A stretch of DNA of 64,000 bases from Dimorphilus gyrociliatus (Eukaryota > Annelida > Polychaeta > Dinophilidae): NCBI GenBank assembly GCA_904063045.1, contig CAJFCJ010000009.1, forward strand, positions 2,418,968 to 2,482,967. The letters run 5' to 3'. This document shows positions 32,758-44,612 of this stretch, piece after piece (the first letter of the stretch is position 1; each line of letters opens with the position of its first letter). The translations under genes were made by a program, and so were the position numbers. The notes under the pieces are model-generated. The model did not search any database. It saw only the letters and a program-made list of their open reading frames with translations, and was not told where the DNA came from.

Positions 32758-35700
32758 ATGTTTTATAAAGCAATCATACTTTTTTACATTAGTTTGCTAC
32801 ATTTAACGTTATCTCTTAACAAAGACAACTCATGCTCCAAAAAATCTCAATCTTGCCAAACTTTGAAGAATTCAATTTGCCTTGGAGAGAAATTACCATA
32901 CGATAGCATCAGTCTTGAATTAACTGGTTTTAAAAGTTTGAATGAATCGTTAAAAGAGCTAAACAAATGGACATTTCTATCAAACATACCGCAATGCTGG
33001 AAAAGTTTACGTCAATATCTCTGTTCAGTCTATTTACCAAAGTGTAACAATAGTATATTGTCATTTCCAAGTCGTCAACCATGCGAAATCAGTCAGCGAC
33101 CCTGTCGAATTGTTACAGATTATGGTGGATGGCCAGATTATCTGCGCTGTGATAATCCTCATTTCAAAACTAATTGTCCCACATTATACGTAAGATTTTA
33201 GACATTAATTATGGTTGAATTTATTTTTTTAATATTTACTATAAAAGGAACTTCGAAGATTTCGAAACAAAAGTAGCTGCCCTCCTCCACTTGTATCAAC
33301 AAACGAAGGAATAGATACTTTCGATAAGATAGACGGATGTGGAATATCGTGCAATAGTACACTTATTTCTCCTCAGGAAACAAATAGTTTTCAAATAATG
33401 ATTGCTACTGCTGCAATTATCTCACTATTAGTTAATATATTCAGTCTGGTAAGTTTCTATAAACATATTTTAAAGTTAGTCTACTAATTTTTTCATTTTT
33501 AAACACTCCTAGGCAACTTTTGCAGTTGATTGGAAACATGCTAGTCGCTATCCAGCAATGATCATTTTTTGGATATGTATATGTTTTTGTATAAATAACC
33601 TTGCTTGGTTAGCTCAGTTTGCACCAAATGCTCGAAAAGATATCATATGCAAAAGGGATGGTAGCTTAAGGAAAGCTGAGCCTCGTGTAAGGTAATGATA
33701 ATTTTCATACTGTGTAAAATGATATTTTGTGTAAAAATAACGTCTATTTTTCTTTCAGATCTGAGGAAACAGTCTCATGTACTGTTGTATTTATTTTTAT
33801 ATATTTTCCAATAATAGCAATTCTTGTTTGGTTTGTTATATTTGCATATTCATGGAATTTAATACATAAAAGAGTCGGATACGGAAGAGAAAAGGTAACA
33901 TTGTAAGATTCCTTTTAGTGTCACGAATTTATTGTGTTATTTATCACTTATATCTCTGTTTTTACTTATCTTTATTTGTTGTTCTCTGTTTAATAGTTAT
34001 GTTTTTGCTATTTAAAGCATTTACATTACATGAATAAGAGGATAGATCGCTATGGCATTTCTTTTAAAGTATATTTTGTGACTAATGGTCATTTCATATC
34101 TTCCGACCTATGAGCTAATTAGTTCTAAATGAAATATATATATATGTATATACTGTATATACAAAGTCAATTAGCTGATTGAACAAAATTAATAACTGAC
34201 TGAAAAGAACGTTGAAAAATTTTTGCTTATTCATCTAAGATAAGCCATCTCTTATCATTTTCAAATTATTAAATAATATGTATAGAGTTTATTAATTGTT
34301 ATATCAGATTTGTTACAAATAAGTATAAAAAACCCCTTTCCTTTAGATTTGTCACTCTTAAGAGATAATTTTACTTATCTCATTAACCCATCCCTGTCTG
34401 CAAGATGCGCACAAAATGACTAATCGGAAGCTTCGTGATCTTCGGATAATCGGATTTTCTTGGAATTATTCGTTTCAAGTCAGAAAAGTTTAGAATTACT
34501 AGTGATTTTTTTAAAGTAAAATGCTACAGTCATACCGAATTTGTGCATCATTCATTAGAAGTCAATTTCAAAGTGTAAAGAACGAGTGATGGCCATATCT
34601 TAAGGGTGTTGTTATACCGGATATACCTCATTCAGATTAAAATTTCAATATGTAGTCTAAATGTCTATTATGTATCTATATATCTTTCGTTTGCGTTCCA
34701 AGAGATCAACTTCCTTTCATTTGAAGCCATTTTTTCATTGTTCATCAGTAGTAAGGTTCTAAGAAATTTAATACTATCAGTTAAACCAGTATTTAGTAAT
34801 CTATATCACGTTCAATAAACGAATTTGAGTCATTTTACTTTACCATTATTTTAAGTAAATGTAAATATTTTATTTTTATAGGTTACAAGACATAAAACTC
34901 ATATGCATATTGCAGTTTGGAGTATAGCCTTAATTTTTACTGTATTCTGTCTACTCTTCTCAGTTGTTGATAGTCGTCCGTTAGAGGGAATCTGCTTCCT
35001 CACAACTTCAATGCTATACAGATTTCTATTCCTTTTATTTCCTGTTATTATTGCTACATTTCTTGGAAATTATTTTCTGATAAAGGGAGTGATGCTCTTA
35101 ATTAGTTTAAGGAAAAGTTCTGCCGCAGTTTTAGGTGATGTAGCATCTGGCAGAATTCAGGACACCATAATTAGGATAAGTTTGTATTCATTGTTGTTGA
35201 AAAGGTGATTTTCTAATTCAATTTTTTTCACTTCGTTCAGCTCTTTTCATGTTTCTTTCACTAATAATATTGGGAATTTCTATTGGTATTCACATATATG
35301 AATGGATGAACGAAAGATTCTGGCACAAGAATTTAAGGGACTATATACTGTAATAATTTTTTGAGCCTATTTTAATTCCTAAACGTATAATGTATAATTT
35401 ATTTTTCTTCACTTAGATGCGTCAATAAGGTTGATTGTAAAATTCCCGAAGGGCCAAATATGGGTTTAAAGAAAGTTCATGTTCTGTTGAATTTCGGCGC
35501 AAGTATTCTCTTAGCTTCTTGGACATGGACCAAAGCTAGCTTAAGAATGTGGAATAGGAAAATAAAGAAAGAGGAGAAAGTACCAAAGAAAGTAAAAAAA
35601 CACAGAATGATTGCGCAAGCCTTTCATAAACGCTTTATGGCTCAGAATGGTAGACTAAGTGTTTCTTATTACTCAAAACATGATGATCCTTTAGGTAAAT

Positions 35701-36641
35701 TATAAAAATTTTATGTCATTATCTATATAAAGAGTTTTATAGGACTTCATATGGAAGATTCGGCTACATCAAACGAAGTTTCATCTAATTGGATAGCATC
35801 AATGCCTCGCTTATTAATGAGAAGAAACGCGTTAGCAGTAACAGTCTGTAGATACGGCAATAGGCATCATTCTGATTCAGGTATAATTCTTTGTGACTGT
35901 TCATGACATTTCTATTAATATTTTGTTTTATAAGAAATCTCATGCTCCGGTCAATCTGCTGTATCAGAATTGTCGAAGAAGAAACTTAGCAAAAAAACAG
36001 ACGATCAGATAAACTGTCCCTGCGGACGCCTTCACTCAGCTGCTCTGCAATACGATAGTAGTTCAAGCGTTTATCAGCAGCATCAGCTATATGCAGCAGC
36101 AGAAGGTTATAGACAAGCAGATCTTGCCCTTGCAGCAAATGATCCAGAATATTCTGAAGACGAAGACTATACAGTTTTACCTGCAATAACTAAACCTACA
36201 GTTTTATTTAGAAAACCCAAAAAAAGAACAATCGAAAATTTACACTACAGAAGTTATAGCTCAAATAGTATTCAAACGCAATATCAAAACGCTGCTTTAG
36301 CCGCCGCTTGTATGTACCGACCGCCTAACGTAGGGTTCAGACCACATTTTGGAACTTTTAAAAACGTTAAACCGGCTTCGAAAAAGGAAGAAACTCAATA
36401 CAAAGGCCCACCTTTAAACGAAAGTTTTTTTGAAGATGCTGTTACGCTAAACAGTTATAATTATCTCATGCGAAATTGTAATAAAGAACAAAGTTCTAGC
36501 GAAGAGGATATACATTCTTCGGAATGGTCACCTAGCGAAAAGAGTGAGGAATTCGTTGAAACTTATCCATTAAAATCAACCAATTCAGAACCAATACTTA
36601 GCGACCTAAATATTAATGGCGTCAATGATCATAGGGTTTGA
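32758..36641 (+). CDS. Smo: Smoothened, Hedgehog signal-transducing 7TM receptor
   Basis: This is the Frizzled-class receptor that is repressed by Patched and relays Hedgehog signalling. Nine exons (32758..33189, 33248..33448, 33513..33691, 33759..33894, 34882..35179, 35241..35349, 35417..35694, 35743..35880, 35935..36641) join in frame to give 825 residues. After a signal peptide comes the cysteine-rich domain (CLGEKLPYDSISLELTGF, CDNPHFKTNC). The seven transmembrane segments follow, with Smoothened-specific ATFAVDWKHASRYPA, LAWLAQFAPNAR and SILLASWTWTKASL. The proximal tail (KKHRMIAQAFHKRF) matches the conserved juxtamembrane region. The distal tail is Ser- and Ala-rich and contains no residues I can align. 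The fourth intron, 987 bp, is by far the longest in this gene. Confidence 0.96.
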
Positions 36642-36860
36642 TGAATGAAAATCAAATAATTCTGAGATTAGATGAAAAACATTCATTTTAGAAAATATTG
36701 TTCAGTTTTTACGATTATTATTTGTCTCCTTTTTGTTAACTGTATATTTTTATATCAGTAAGACGTTCAGTTTTTGCTTAAATTTTCAAAAGAATAAACT
36801 ATTTCAGATGCTTGACTTAGTAATTAACAATAGTTTATCTTTCAAGAGTGAAATTTCAGC

Positions 36861-39201
36861 TTACTTTCCTTTTTTTCTGGTCAAAACTTGAACGCCTGCA
36901 AAGGCATCATCTTCATCTGAACTGTCTCCAATGTCCACAATTTTCCTGTTAGTAAAACTAATTTTCAAAAATAATATTTTATATTAAAAGTTTATTAACC
37001 TTTTTGGGGGAGTAGCACTGGAAGTACTTGTACCCAGCATAGAATCAAGGCGTTGTTGTACACCTCCTCGCTTTCCTCGGCCTCTTGTTCCTCTTCCACC
37101 TCTTGAGCCTCTTCTACCTCGCTTTGGAGGCTCCACAACTTCGCTAAACAAATCATCATCAGGCGAACGCTGTGATTTACTCCGTCCTCTTCTAGCTGAC
37201 ACCCCTCTTTTACTGGTCATCTCCGGAGACACTTCAATGTCGCTGTCCTCCATTGCATATCCCTTCTGCGATTTTTCCTGTAATAACTTTTCTAAGTCAT
37301 TTTCATCATTGGCATCGCTTTCCTCGCTATCAGTTTCCTTTTTTTTCTTTTTCTTCTTGCTCATTCTAACCAATTCATTTCTTATGTTAGCAAGATTTGC
37401 ATCATCTGCTATGAGTTTCTTTTCAGTAGTTTCTAATACGTGATTTATTGTAACCATCAAAGCATCTTTTTCTTGTTTCACAACAAAAGCATTTAAAGCA
37501 ATATTCATCATCTTCTCGGTCAAGAGCAATAGATTTTTCTGTGTTGGGATTTTTTCAATAGATTTCTGTATTATAATTTCAATAATGAGGAACTTACTTC
37601 AGACTTTTGAAAGTGCTCTTTTATTACGCCTTCCACTGTAGCTGTTTCAAGTTTTTCTGGTTTATATTCCAAATCAATTTTAACTTCAGCTATTTAAGAA
37701 AAAGCAGGATAAACATAAAAATACATTATTACTGCTTTTGCAAAAAATGCTAACAGTTTTTTTCTCTTCTTTTTGCTTCTTTTGCCTTCTTAAAAGATTT
37801 TACAATATCCCTAGGATTTGCAACTTCATGAACGAATCTTTGACCAAATCTAGGAAAACTAAACGGATCATATCCTCCAGAAAAGTCCACACGCAATCGA
37901 ATGAGGGGTTTTTGAGGTTGCTTGCGATGTCCAGTTATTTTGTTTTCTATAATCATTATTTTATAACATTAATATTAGAAAATAGTTACACTTACTAGAC
38001 TCTTCAATCATTTCATTTACTACTTTTGTGCAGTACTTCTCAACTTTTTCATTGACTTTTGGATGGAAAGGTTCTATTCTTGTTTCAGATAGTACTAGAT
38101 CTCTCATTATGAAAGGTCTTGTTGATTTTAGGGGTATTGGTGTGATATTAAAGTTACGCCCAGGTTTCACCTGCATTAATGCTACGTGCTTATCAACAGT
38201 TTCTCCTTCAGCCAATTGCGTAACAACCGAGGATCCGGGTTGTATAACGTAAAAGTCCTGCTCACTGTTGAACATAGGACTTATTTGACATTCATGTTCA
38301 TGACCCCAAAACACTAGATCAAGAAAGTTGGGTAAAAACTTTTCAGGAATATAGTTGGTTGGGCCGTGTGAAACTCTGTTTTGATGTATCACGAAAACGT
38401 TCATCCATTCTTCCATATTCTCTTTTGGTCTCATAAAGTGCACTGTAGTATATTTTTGTATTATAAAAATTATATTATTCTGTCAAGCTACCTTTTTGCT
38501 GTGTAAATAAACGATGGAGACGCTCATCTCTCATTGCTCCAAGTCCATACAAGGCTAATAAGCAATTCTTTTTCTTAAGTAATACAGGTGACATGTTAAC
38601 TTCTTCTAAACTTGTCTGTTTACCAAATAAATTGATTAGTCCAGCCGTTGAGAGTTCGTCTAGAGCGCAGAGGTTATCAACACCAGTTGGATCATCATGA
38701 TTTCCATGAATGGAGAAAATCGGCAATGAAATGTTTAAGGATTCATCGTCAAAATTAGCGACTGGAAATTTTGATTGTGAAAAGTTTAAAGATGGATCAG
38801 AAACCATTTTGAAGTTAACTTCTTTATCTCCAATACAAAACCTTCTAAGTAGCTCCATTGTCTTAACAACACATCTTCGAGAAGGTTTGTTTTCATGAAA
38901 CAGGTCTCCCCCCAGTAAGACAAAATCTACCTAACAAACTTCTTATATTAAAACTTGCAAAAGTAAAATAAGGAATAGTAGCAAAAAGCGACATATTAAA
39001 GCATTTTTTTCAACAGAAAGCAAATAAAAAGTCTTTAAAAACCTCTTTTTCAACAGCTATGTGCAGAATTTCCTCAAACGTGTTTATGGCATCATCTGCA
39101 ATTTCAGCATCTTTTTCCCCTTGACCAATATGAATATCAGTAGCTAAAAGAATTTTAAACAGATTTCCATCTTCACTATCGCTCAGTTCGGAATCTGACA
39201 T
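36861..39201 (-). CDS. MRE11: MRE11 double-strand-break repair nuclease
   Basis: This is the nuclease of the MRN complex, which processes DNA double-strand breaks and activates ATM. The reverse-strand exons run from [26 protein letters not shown] to a stop at 36861. Phosphoesterase motifs are all present: [40 protein letters not shown] and VFWGHEHEC. The family stretch [18 protein letters not shown] and a C-terminal capping region ([35 protein letters not shown]) are also clear. The tail has a Lys-rich acidic segment and a glycine-arginine-rich motif ([18 protein letters not shown]), the equivalent of the arginine-methylated GAR motif. It ends TRKKGK. It is divergent from RD3, with 323 bp between start codons. 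Confidence 0.96.
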
Positions 39202-39524
39202 TTTGTAAGCTTACAGCTGAGAAAATCAGTGTAATTTATTATTCAAAACATGAAAATTTATCTAAATAATGATATATACCAAAGATTTCAAGCTGTGAGA
39301 TCAATTTATCTTACTTTATCGGTTGTTTCCTCAAACTTACAAATAGTATACCAATATTGCGCTAATTCTGTATGTTTCGTAAGATGTATACCAGTTTTCT
39401 CAGGAGTGTATTACCAGTTTAATGAATAGTAATCATTGATACATTTAAAAGGATTATAAAGAATCTAGGATTCGTCATTTACAGTTAAACCTGGCAAAGG
39501 CTTGTATTAAATTTTTCCTTAGCA
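39202..39524. promoter_or_regulatory. Divergent promoter region of MRE11 and RD3
   Basis: 323 bp between outward-facing start codons. It is AT-rich and has no clear TATA box or CCAAT box. A TTTCCTTAG directly before the RD3 ATG could be the acceptor of a 5' UTR intron. Confidence 0.45.
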
Positions 39525-40076
39525 ATGCCGCTTACTAACCTACTGAGATCTTTCTCTACCGAGAAGTCCATCGGTCTTGAAAAACCTCAATCGACTATCA
39601 TTATGGAATCGTTATTTATGGAACTCGAATTTCACATCAGAGAACTAGAGGAGCAAGAAAGAGAACAAGAAAAGCAGGAAAGACGTAAGAAAACAGGTGT
39701 CGATTATAGTTGGTTGGTTACGTCTACTCCTAAACGTTACGAAATATCACACATAGATAGAATGGAATTAGAGGAATTTGGGCGACAGGTTCAACCTGTT
39801 GAGTGTTCAAAAGTAATAGCCCTTTTTAGGGATGCTATAGCAGCGGAGAGAGATTATACGAAATTGGCGGGTCTATTAAAAACTTGCATTAAGCAGGTCT
39901 TAGAAGGACGACCGAAGGAAGAAACTATGAGTGAGTGGATGCATAAAAGCTTAGTTAATTTAAAAAAGATAGCTCCATCTGCTAAAGTCACACCTATTTC
40001 CTACGAAAGTGAATTAAAACCATCCAGTTCTTCATCAAATTTTACTGCAGATGGTGTGGAGAGTTTACCAGTTTAA
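39525..40076 (+). CDS. RD3: RD3-family protein (retinal degeneration 3 homologue)
   Basis: RD3 in vertebrate photoreceptors binds and inhibits retinal guanylate cyclase and helps its trafficking. A single exon encodes 183 residues, against 195 in human RD3. The protein shows the family arrangement: MESLFMELEFHIRELEEQERE, then the hallmark TGVDYSWLVTSTPKRYEISHIDRMELEE, and VIALFRDAIAAERDYTKLAGLLKTCIKQVLEGRPKEET. The last 40 residues are Ser-rich and unconserved. Whether an invertebrate homologue also acts on guanylate cyclase is inference. It could equally be the RD3L type. Confidence 0.9.
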   Translation: MPLTNLLRSFSTEKSIGLEKPQSTIIMESLFMELEFHIRELEEQEREQEKQERRKKTGVDYSWLVTSTPKRYEISHIDRMELEEFGRQVQPVECSKVIALFRDAIAAERDYTKLAGLLKTCIKQVLEGRPKEETMSEWMHKSLVNLKKIAPSAKVTPISYESELKPSSSSSNFTADGVESLPV

Positions 40077-40863
40077 AAAAGAAATATTTGTATTATACCT
40101 ATAACAGACTTCTCTTACTCGACTTACAGCTGGAGGGTGTTTTATTAGATAAACTTTAATGAAACGCGCCCTATTTAATGACTTAATAATAAAAAAACAA
40201 GAAAATGAGTTAAATTCAAGAAAGGTTACTTCATCCCCAGCTATAGCGTTTCTTGCCGAAGTTGATGTTACTTTTTGTATCTCATAGCACTTTGTGTTGC
40301 AAAGTCATTCCCTTTAAAATTTATTCATATTTCTTTTTATTGTTCTGGACTGATTGTCTCTTATTTATTTGATTAGATTTTTTTTTTCCATATACGAATG
40401 TTTAAATGTGCCTCTGTAGCTCATTGAAGCACTTACAAAAACAACAAATTGTAAATATATCTTTATTGATAAAGTAGATAATAAATAAAAAATATCTCTC
40501 TTTGTTCTATAAATCAAATAATGCAGTATGGATTAATATTTATATAATTTTACTCTACTCGATAAATTATTTGTTAATATAAAAAGGATTGCATTTGCAC
40601 TTCCGTTCCAGTATTTAGTAATACTCAGCTACAAAAGATAGTAGTTTTCTTGTATATAATATTAGAATTAACAAAAACTTATTATTTCCTTCATATTAAA
40701 TTACTTCTGAGTTGGTTATAATTGTGTCTTAATTGTTGGTAGATGAAGATACTTATCCTATTTGAATTGTTCTATTCATAGACATTCGACTATTCTCTTT
40801 CTCTTACAAATTCGATACCTTACATAAAAAAAACAATAATCACGAGATTGTACCTCAAAAAGT
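40077..40863. other. Intergenic region between RD3 and SNRNP25
   Basis: About 790 bp with no supportable coding region, holding the RD3 3' UTR and the SNRNP25 promoter. Several AATAAA-type signals occur near 40180..40190 and 40480..40490. An ACGCGCCC motif lies near 40164. Confidence 0.55.
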
Positions 40864-41618
40864 ATGGACGATAGAGATGAGAAAGAACACAAGGACCAAT
40901 TTCTATCTGAAGAATCAATTGAGAACTTGAAGAATTCGACTCATAATGAAATGATGAATGTCTTCCAAACGAAAATTGGAGAATTAATTCAAGTGGGTAT
41001 AACAGTCTATTTCCTATCTAAAAATAGTGTAATATATGTATTACCAAATACAGAAGGAGCCTCTGCTTCAAGATATACCAGTATCAATAACTGCTGATGA
41101 GGTACAGTCATTAATAGACTTAGAGCATGGTGAGGCTATAAACATTTTCGTAAAAAAACTGGATGGAAAGCGGAAAAGTAAGCTTTTAGATGGTGAAAGA
41201 CTGTTTGACTTTAATATTAATCAATAAGTTTGTGTTTTAGTTATCGTCGTCCCACTGAATGGTAAAGTTAAAGATATAAAAACAGGTATTAAAAAGCAAA
41301 CACTATTGGAATTACAGAAAGCCGGTTCAGTACATATAAGTTGGTAAGACAACACTTTGAATAATAACAAAAACATGATTAGTATGTAATAATTCTTCGG
41401 GAAATATTGTAGGAAATACGTATGGAAAAGGTATTGGCTAATTCATGAAGGACAAAAGCTAATTGACGATAATCATCCAATTTCTCAGTAAGTTACAGTA
41501 GTATGTTTATGTATAATTTATATCCTTTATCTTTTATTAATGTCTACAATTTCCCTATAGATATGGCATAACAGACGGTAGCGAAATTACTTTTATTCGA
41601 CGACTACGAAGAAAATAA
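40864..41618 (+). CDS. SNRNP25: SNRNP25, U11/U12 di-snRNP 25K protein of the minor spliceosome
   Basis: This ubiquitin-like protein of the U11/U12 di-snRNP recognises U12-type introns. Five exons (40864..40992, 41054..41177, 41241..41343, 41413..41487, 41561..41618) join in frame to give 162 residues. The human protein is 132; the extra length is an N-terminal extension (DDRDEKEHKDQF). Conserved stretches are QKEPLLQDIPVSITADEV, AGSVHISWKYVWKRYWL and YGITDGSEITFIRRLRRK. Its presence implies a functioning minor spliceosome. All introns I followed in this gene look U2-type, but the fourth contains a single ATATCCTT U12-donor-like element. SCFD1 starts 231 bp downstream on the same strand. Confidence 0.93.
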
Positions 41619-41849
41619 GACAATATTAAGAATCTGGTCAAATTAATAATTAATGTCTCCTATTCGTTTTATTTTAATAAACTTGAATTTTTGTTTTTTT
41701 TATACTTGTTTTTTTTATGAATAAACTTTATGATAATAATCCTCAAAGTTAATAATAAAGCTGATAGATGTGAGAAACAATTGAGAATTCATTCTAAAAT
41801 TAAAAAGCGGGTAAAAGTTATTTTAAACTGGTATAGCAGACGACACAAA

Positions 41850-44208
41850 ATGTCAGCCTCCATACGAGATAAACAAATTGGTTAATTTATATTTTATTTT
41901 TCCTTCATGTTAATTAAATTCTTTATTAAATCATTTTATAAAGAAATTAAAATATATTTCTAGTATTTAATGTACATTTTATTTGCATTTAATATTTCAT
42001 CAGTAATAGGTATAATTTTGTTTGACAACAGATTCATTGAAAAGGATTCTTAACTTTAATACTGTTGCTGGCAAAACCTCTGCCTCAGAACCCCAATGGA
42101 AGGTAGTAACAACTGATTTTGCAACTTGTAACTAATGTTTTGTTCAACTTAGGTACTCATTTACGACGACTGGGGTCAAGATATAATATCTCCGTTATTT
42201 AGTGTAAAAGAGTTAAGAGACTTAGGTGTAACGTTACATTTGTAAGTTAAGATCAGTGAAAGCAGTCTATCTCTCTCTTCCATTAAATATATGTACTATT
42301 TCAGAAATATTAATAGTGAAAGAGAATCTATAAACGATGTTCCAGCTATATATATTCTATCCCCTACGGAGGAAAATATTGAAAAACTGTGCAGTGACAT
42401 TTCGAACAAGATGTATGAAAGTTTTTATTTAAATTTTACTAGCCCTATATCGAGAGCGAAATTGGAAACGATAGCCTCCAGGTCTTTTACTGCTGATAAT
42501 GCACAAGCCATTACCTCCGTAATGGATCAATATATTCAATTTATCTGTATAGAAGATGAAATGTTTATTGCAAAGCATAGAGAAAGTCATAATTTGTCCT
42601 ATTATGGTCTTCATAAGTCAAATATGACAGACAGTCAGATGAAGCAAATTCTCGAAACCTTAGCGGATACCCTATTCTCTGTTCTCGTTTCTAAAGGCCA
42701 GGTACCAATAATACAATGTTCAACAGGAAATGCCGCTGAACAATTGGCCGAATTATTGGATAGAAAACTCAGGGATCAAATGAAAGACGCAAGGGCTCAT
42801 ATGTTCGCAGGAGGTGGATTAGATGTTTCCCTTTTATATCGACCACTTCTTGTAATATTAGATAGGGATGTTGACTTAGCAACACCACTCCATCATACAT
42901 GGACCTATCAAGCGCTTGTTCACGATGTTTTAAATCTTTCTTTAAATAGTGTTAAAATAAAAGAAAAAAACTTCAATCTTGATAGCAAAAATGATAGTTT
43001 ATGGAAAAAGCAGAGAGGTTCACCTTTTCCCGAAGTAGCACAAGTTGTGCAAGAAGAATTAGAAAGATGCAAATCAAGTGAAGAAGAAATTAAGAGGTTG
43101 AAATCTGCTATGGGACTTGAAGGTGAAGACGTTGATGGTACAACAGCTAGGCTTTCAATGGCTGTTACGTCACTCCCGGAAATTCTTGCTAGAAAAAGAA
43201 CGGTTGATATGCACATAGATATTGCCGCTTCCTTATTAGAACAAATCAAAGAGCGTAAACTAGACACGTTCTTTGAGATGGAGGAAAAATTATTGAGTAA
43301 ATCATCTTCATTAGGAGATAAAAGTCTGCTGGATATTTTAAAAGACCCGAACGGTAAAGATAACTTATTATATATGTTTTATTATATATTGAAAGTTTAA
43401 TGCTTTCAGCTGGTACTCCTGAAGATAAAGTACGACTATTCATTATAAGCTTACTTTGCACAAAAGAGAATATATCAGAAAGTGATATGAACAATTACTA
43501 TGAAATTTTACAGGCAGCTAATTGTGATTTAGCACCTGTAAAATATATAAGACGCTGGAAGTGAGTTGTGTCTAAATATAATTAAATCGTAAATCTCTAC
43601 CTCTTTTCCTTTACGCAGGGCCTACACAAATATAACTATGGCTGCCGCTGCTTACGGTGGTTCCGATCATTTTGGGACTCGTACCGATTCTATGTTTTCT
43701 AAATTGTTAGGAAAGGCATCGAAATTTGCGATGGAAGGGGTTAAAAATTTGGTTGTTGACAAACATAATTTATTAGTAACGAAGATAGTAGACGCCTTAA
43801 TGGACTTGAAGTCAACACCTGAAACTGATAATTTCAGATATTTCGATCCTAAAATACTCCGTGTAACCGATCCGTTCGTATAACCGTTTATAAAATTTAA
43901 AAATAAGTTAATCAATACCCTATCAATACAGGACAAGTATTCAAAGAACCAGAACTCCTTTTCAAGAAGCAGTTGTTTTTATCGTAGGTGGTGGAAATTA
44001 CATCGAATATCAGAATTTAATAGACTATTGCAAGTCTAAAAAAGCAAATAGTGGAATTAAGAAATCAATAATCTACGGATGCTCAGATTTAGTGGATGCC
44101 ACTCAATTTGTTTCACAGGTACATTCTTTATAAATTTTATTACAAGAAAAAGTAATTAACTCATCAATTTCTCTATTTTAGTTAGCATTTTTAGGAAAGG
44201 AGCAATAA
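41850..44208 (+). CDS. SCFD1: SCFD1 / Sly1, SM protein of ER-Golgi transport
   Basis: This Sec1/Munc18-family protein binds syntaxin-5-type SNAREs for ER-Golgi vesicle fusion. The frame runs from MSASIRDKQI at 41850 to a stop at 44208 over eight or more exons. Conserved stretches include KVLIYDDWGQDIISPLFSVKELRDLGVTLHL, RPLLVILDRDVDLATPLHHTWTYQALVHDVL, GSPFPEVAQVVQEELER, DNFRYFDPK and AVVFIVGGGNYIEYQNL. A short intron starting near 43352 is easily missed. It joins KDPN to AGTPEDKVRLF, exactly as in human DPDAGTPEDK. The C-terminus ends LAFLGKEQ. Confidence 0.96.
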
Positions 44209-44612
44209 TCAAAATTTTCCGACTAAGAATATTCTACGTCAGACTTGTAAGCGTTTTTATTGCCAAAATTAAAAAGTATAAATCAAAAAGACCAGAAAGG
44301 CTTTATTATTGTTTTCTTTCTTTTTTAAAGCTTAAAAGAGTTTGCAATTTATATTTTAAATTAGAGATTTAATGGTTTTTTCATTTTTTTATTCTGCTAT
44401 ATTTTATAATGTTTAAAGTTGTTGCTTATAAATATATGTAAGTAATGTAAGTATTATATATGTAAATGTATAATGTTAAGAAGTCAGTGTAAAAATACAT
44501 TTATTGGTATTTTTACGAAGGCGAATATGGGGATAAAAAATATTATAACATTTCATTACGAGAGAGTAAAGGGAATATGTCTTTTGCCATATTTTCTTGG
44601 TATAGAAATTAA
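44209..44612. other. Convergent 3' region between SCFD1 and RPAP3
   Basis: About 400 bp of AT-rich sequence between two converging genes. It should contain both 3' UTRs and polyadenylation sites. Nothing else is seen. Confidence 0.5.

Noticed and set aside
34606-34818. Open frame inside the long Smoothened intron
   Set aside because: Composition is typical of AT-rich non-coding DNA and it lacks an ATG context or homology.
43352-43408. Apparent early stop in SCFD1
   Set aside because: A GTAAAG donor and TTTCAG acceptor remove the stop and join KDPN to AGTPEDK, as in the human protein.
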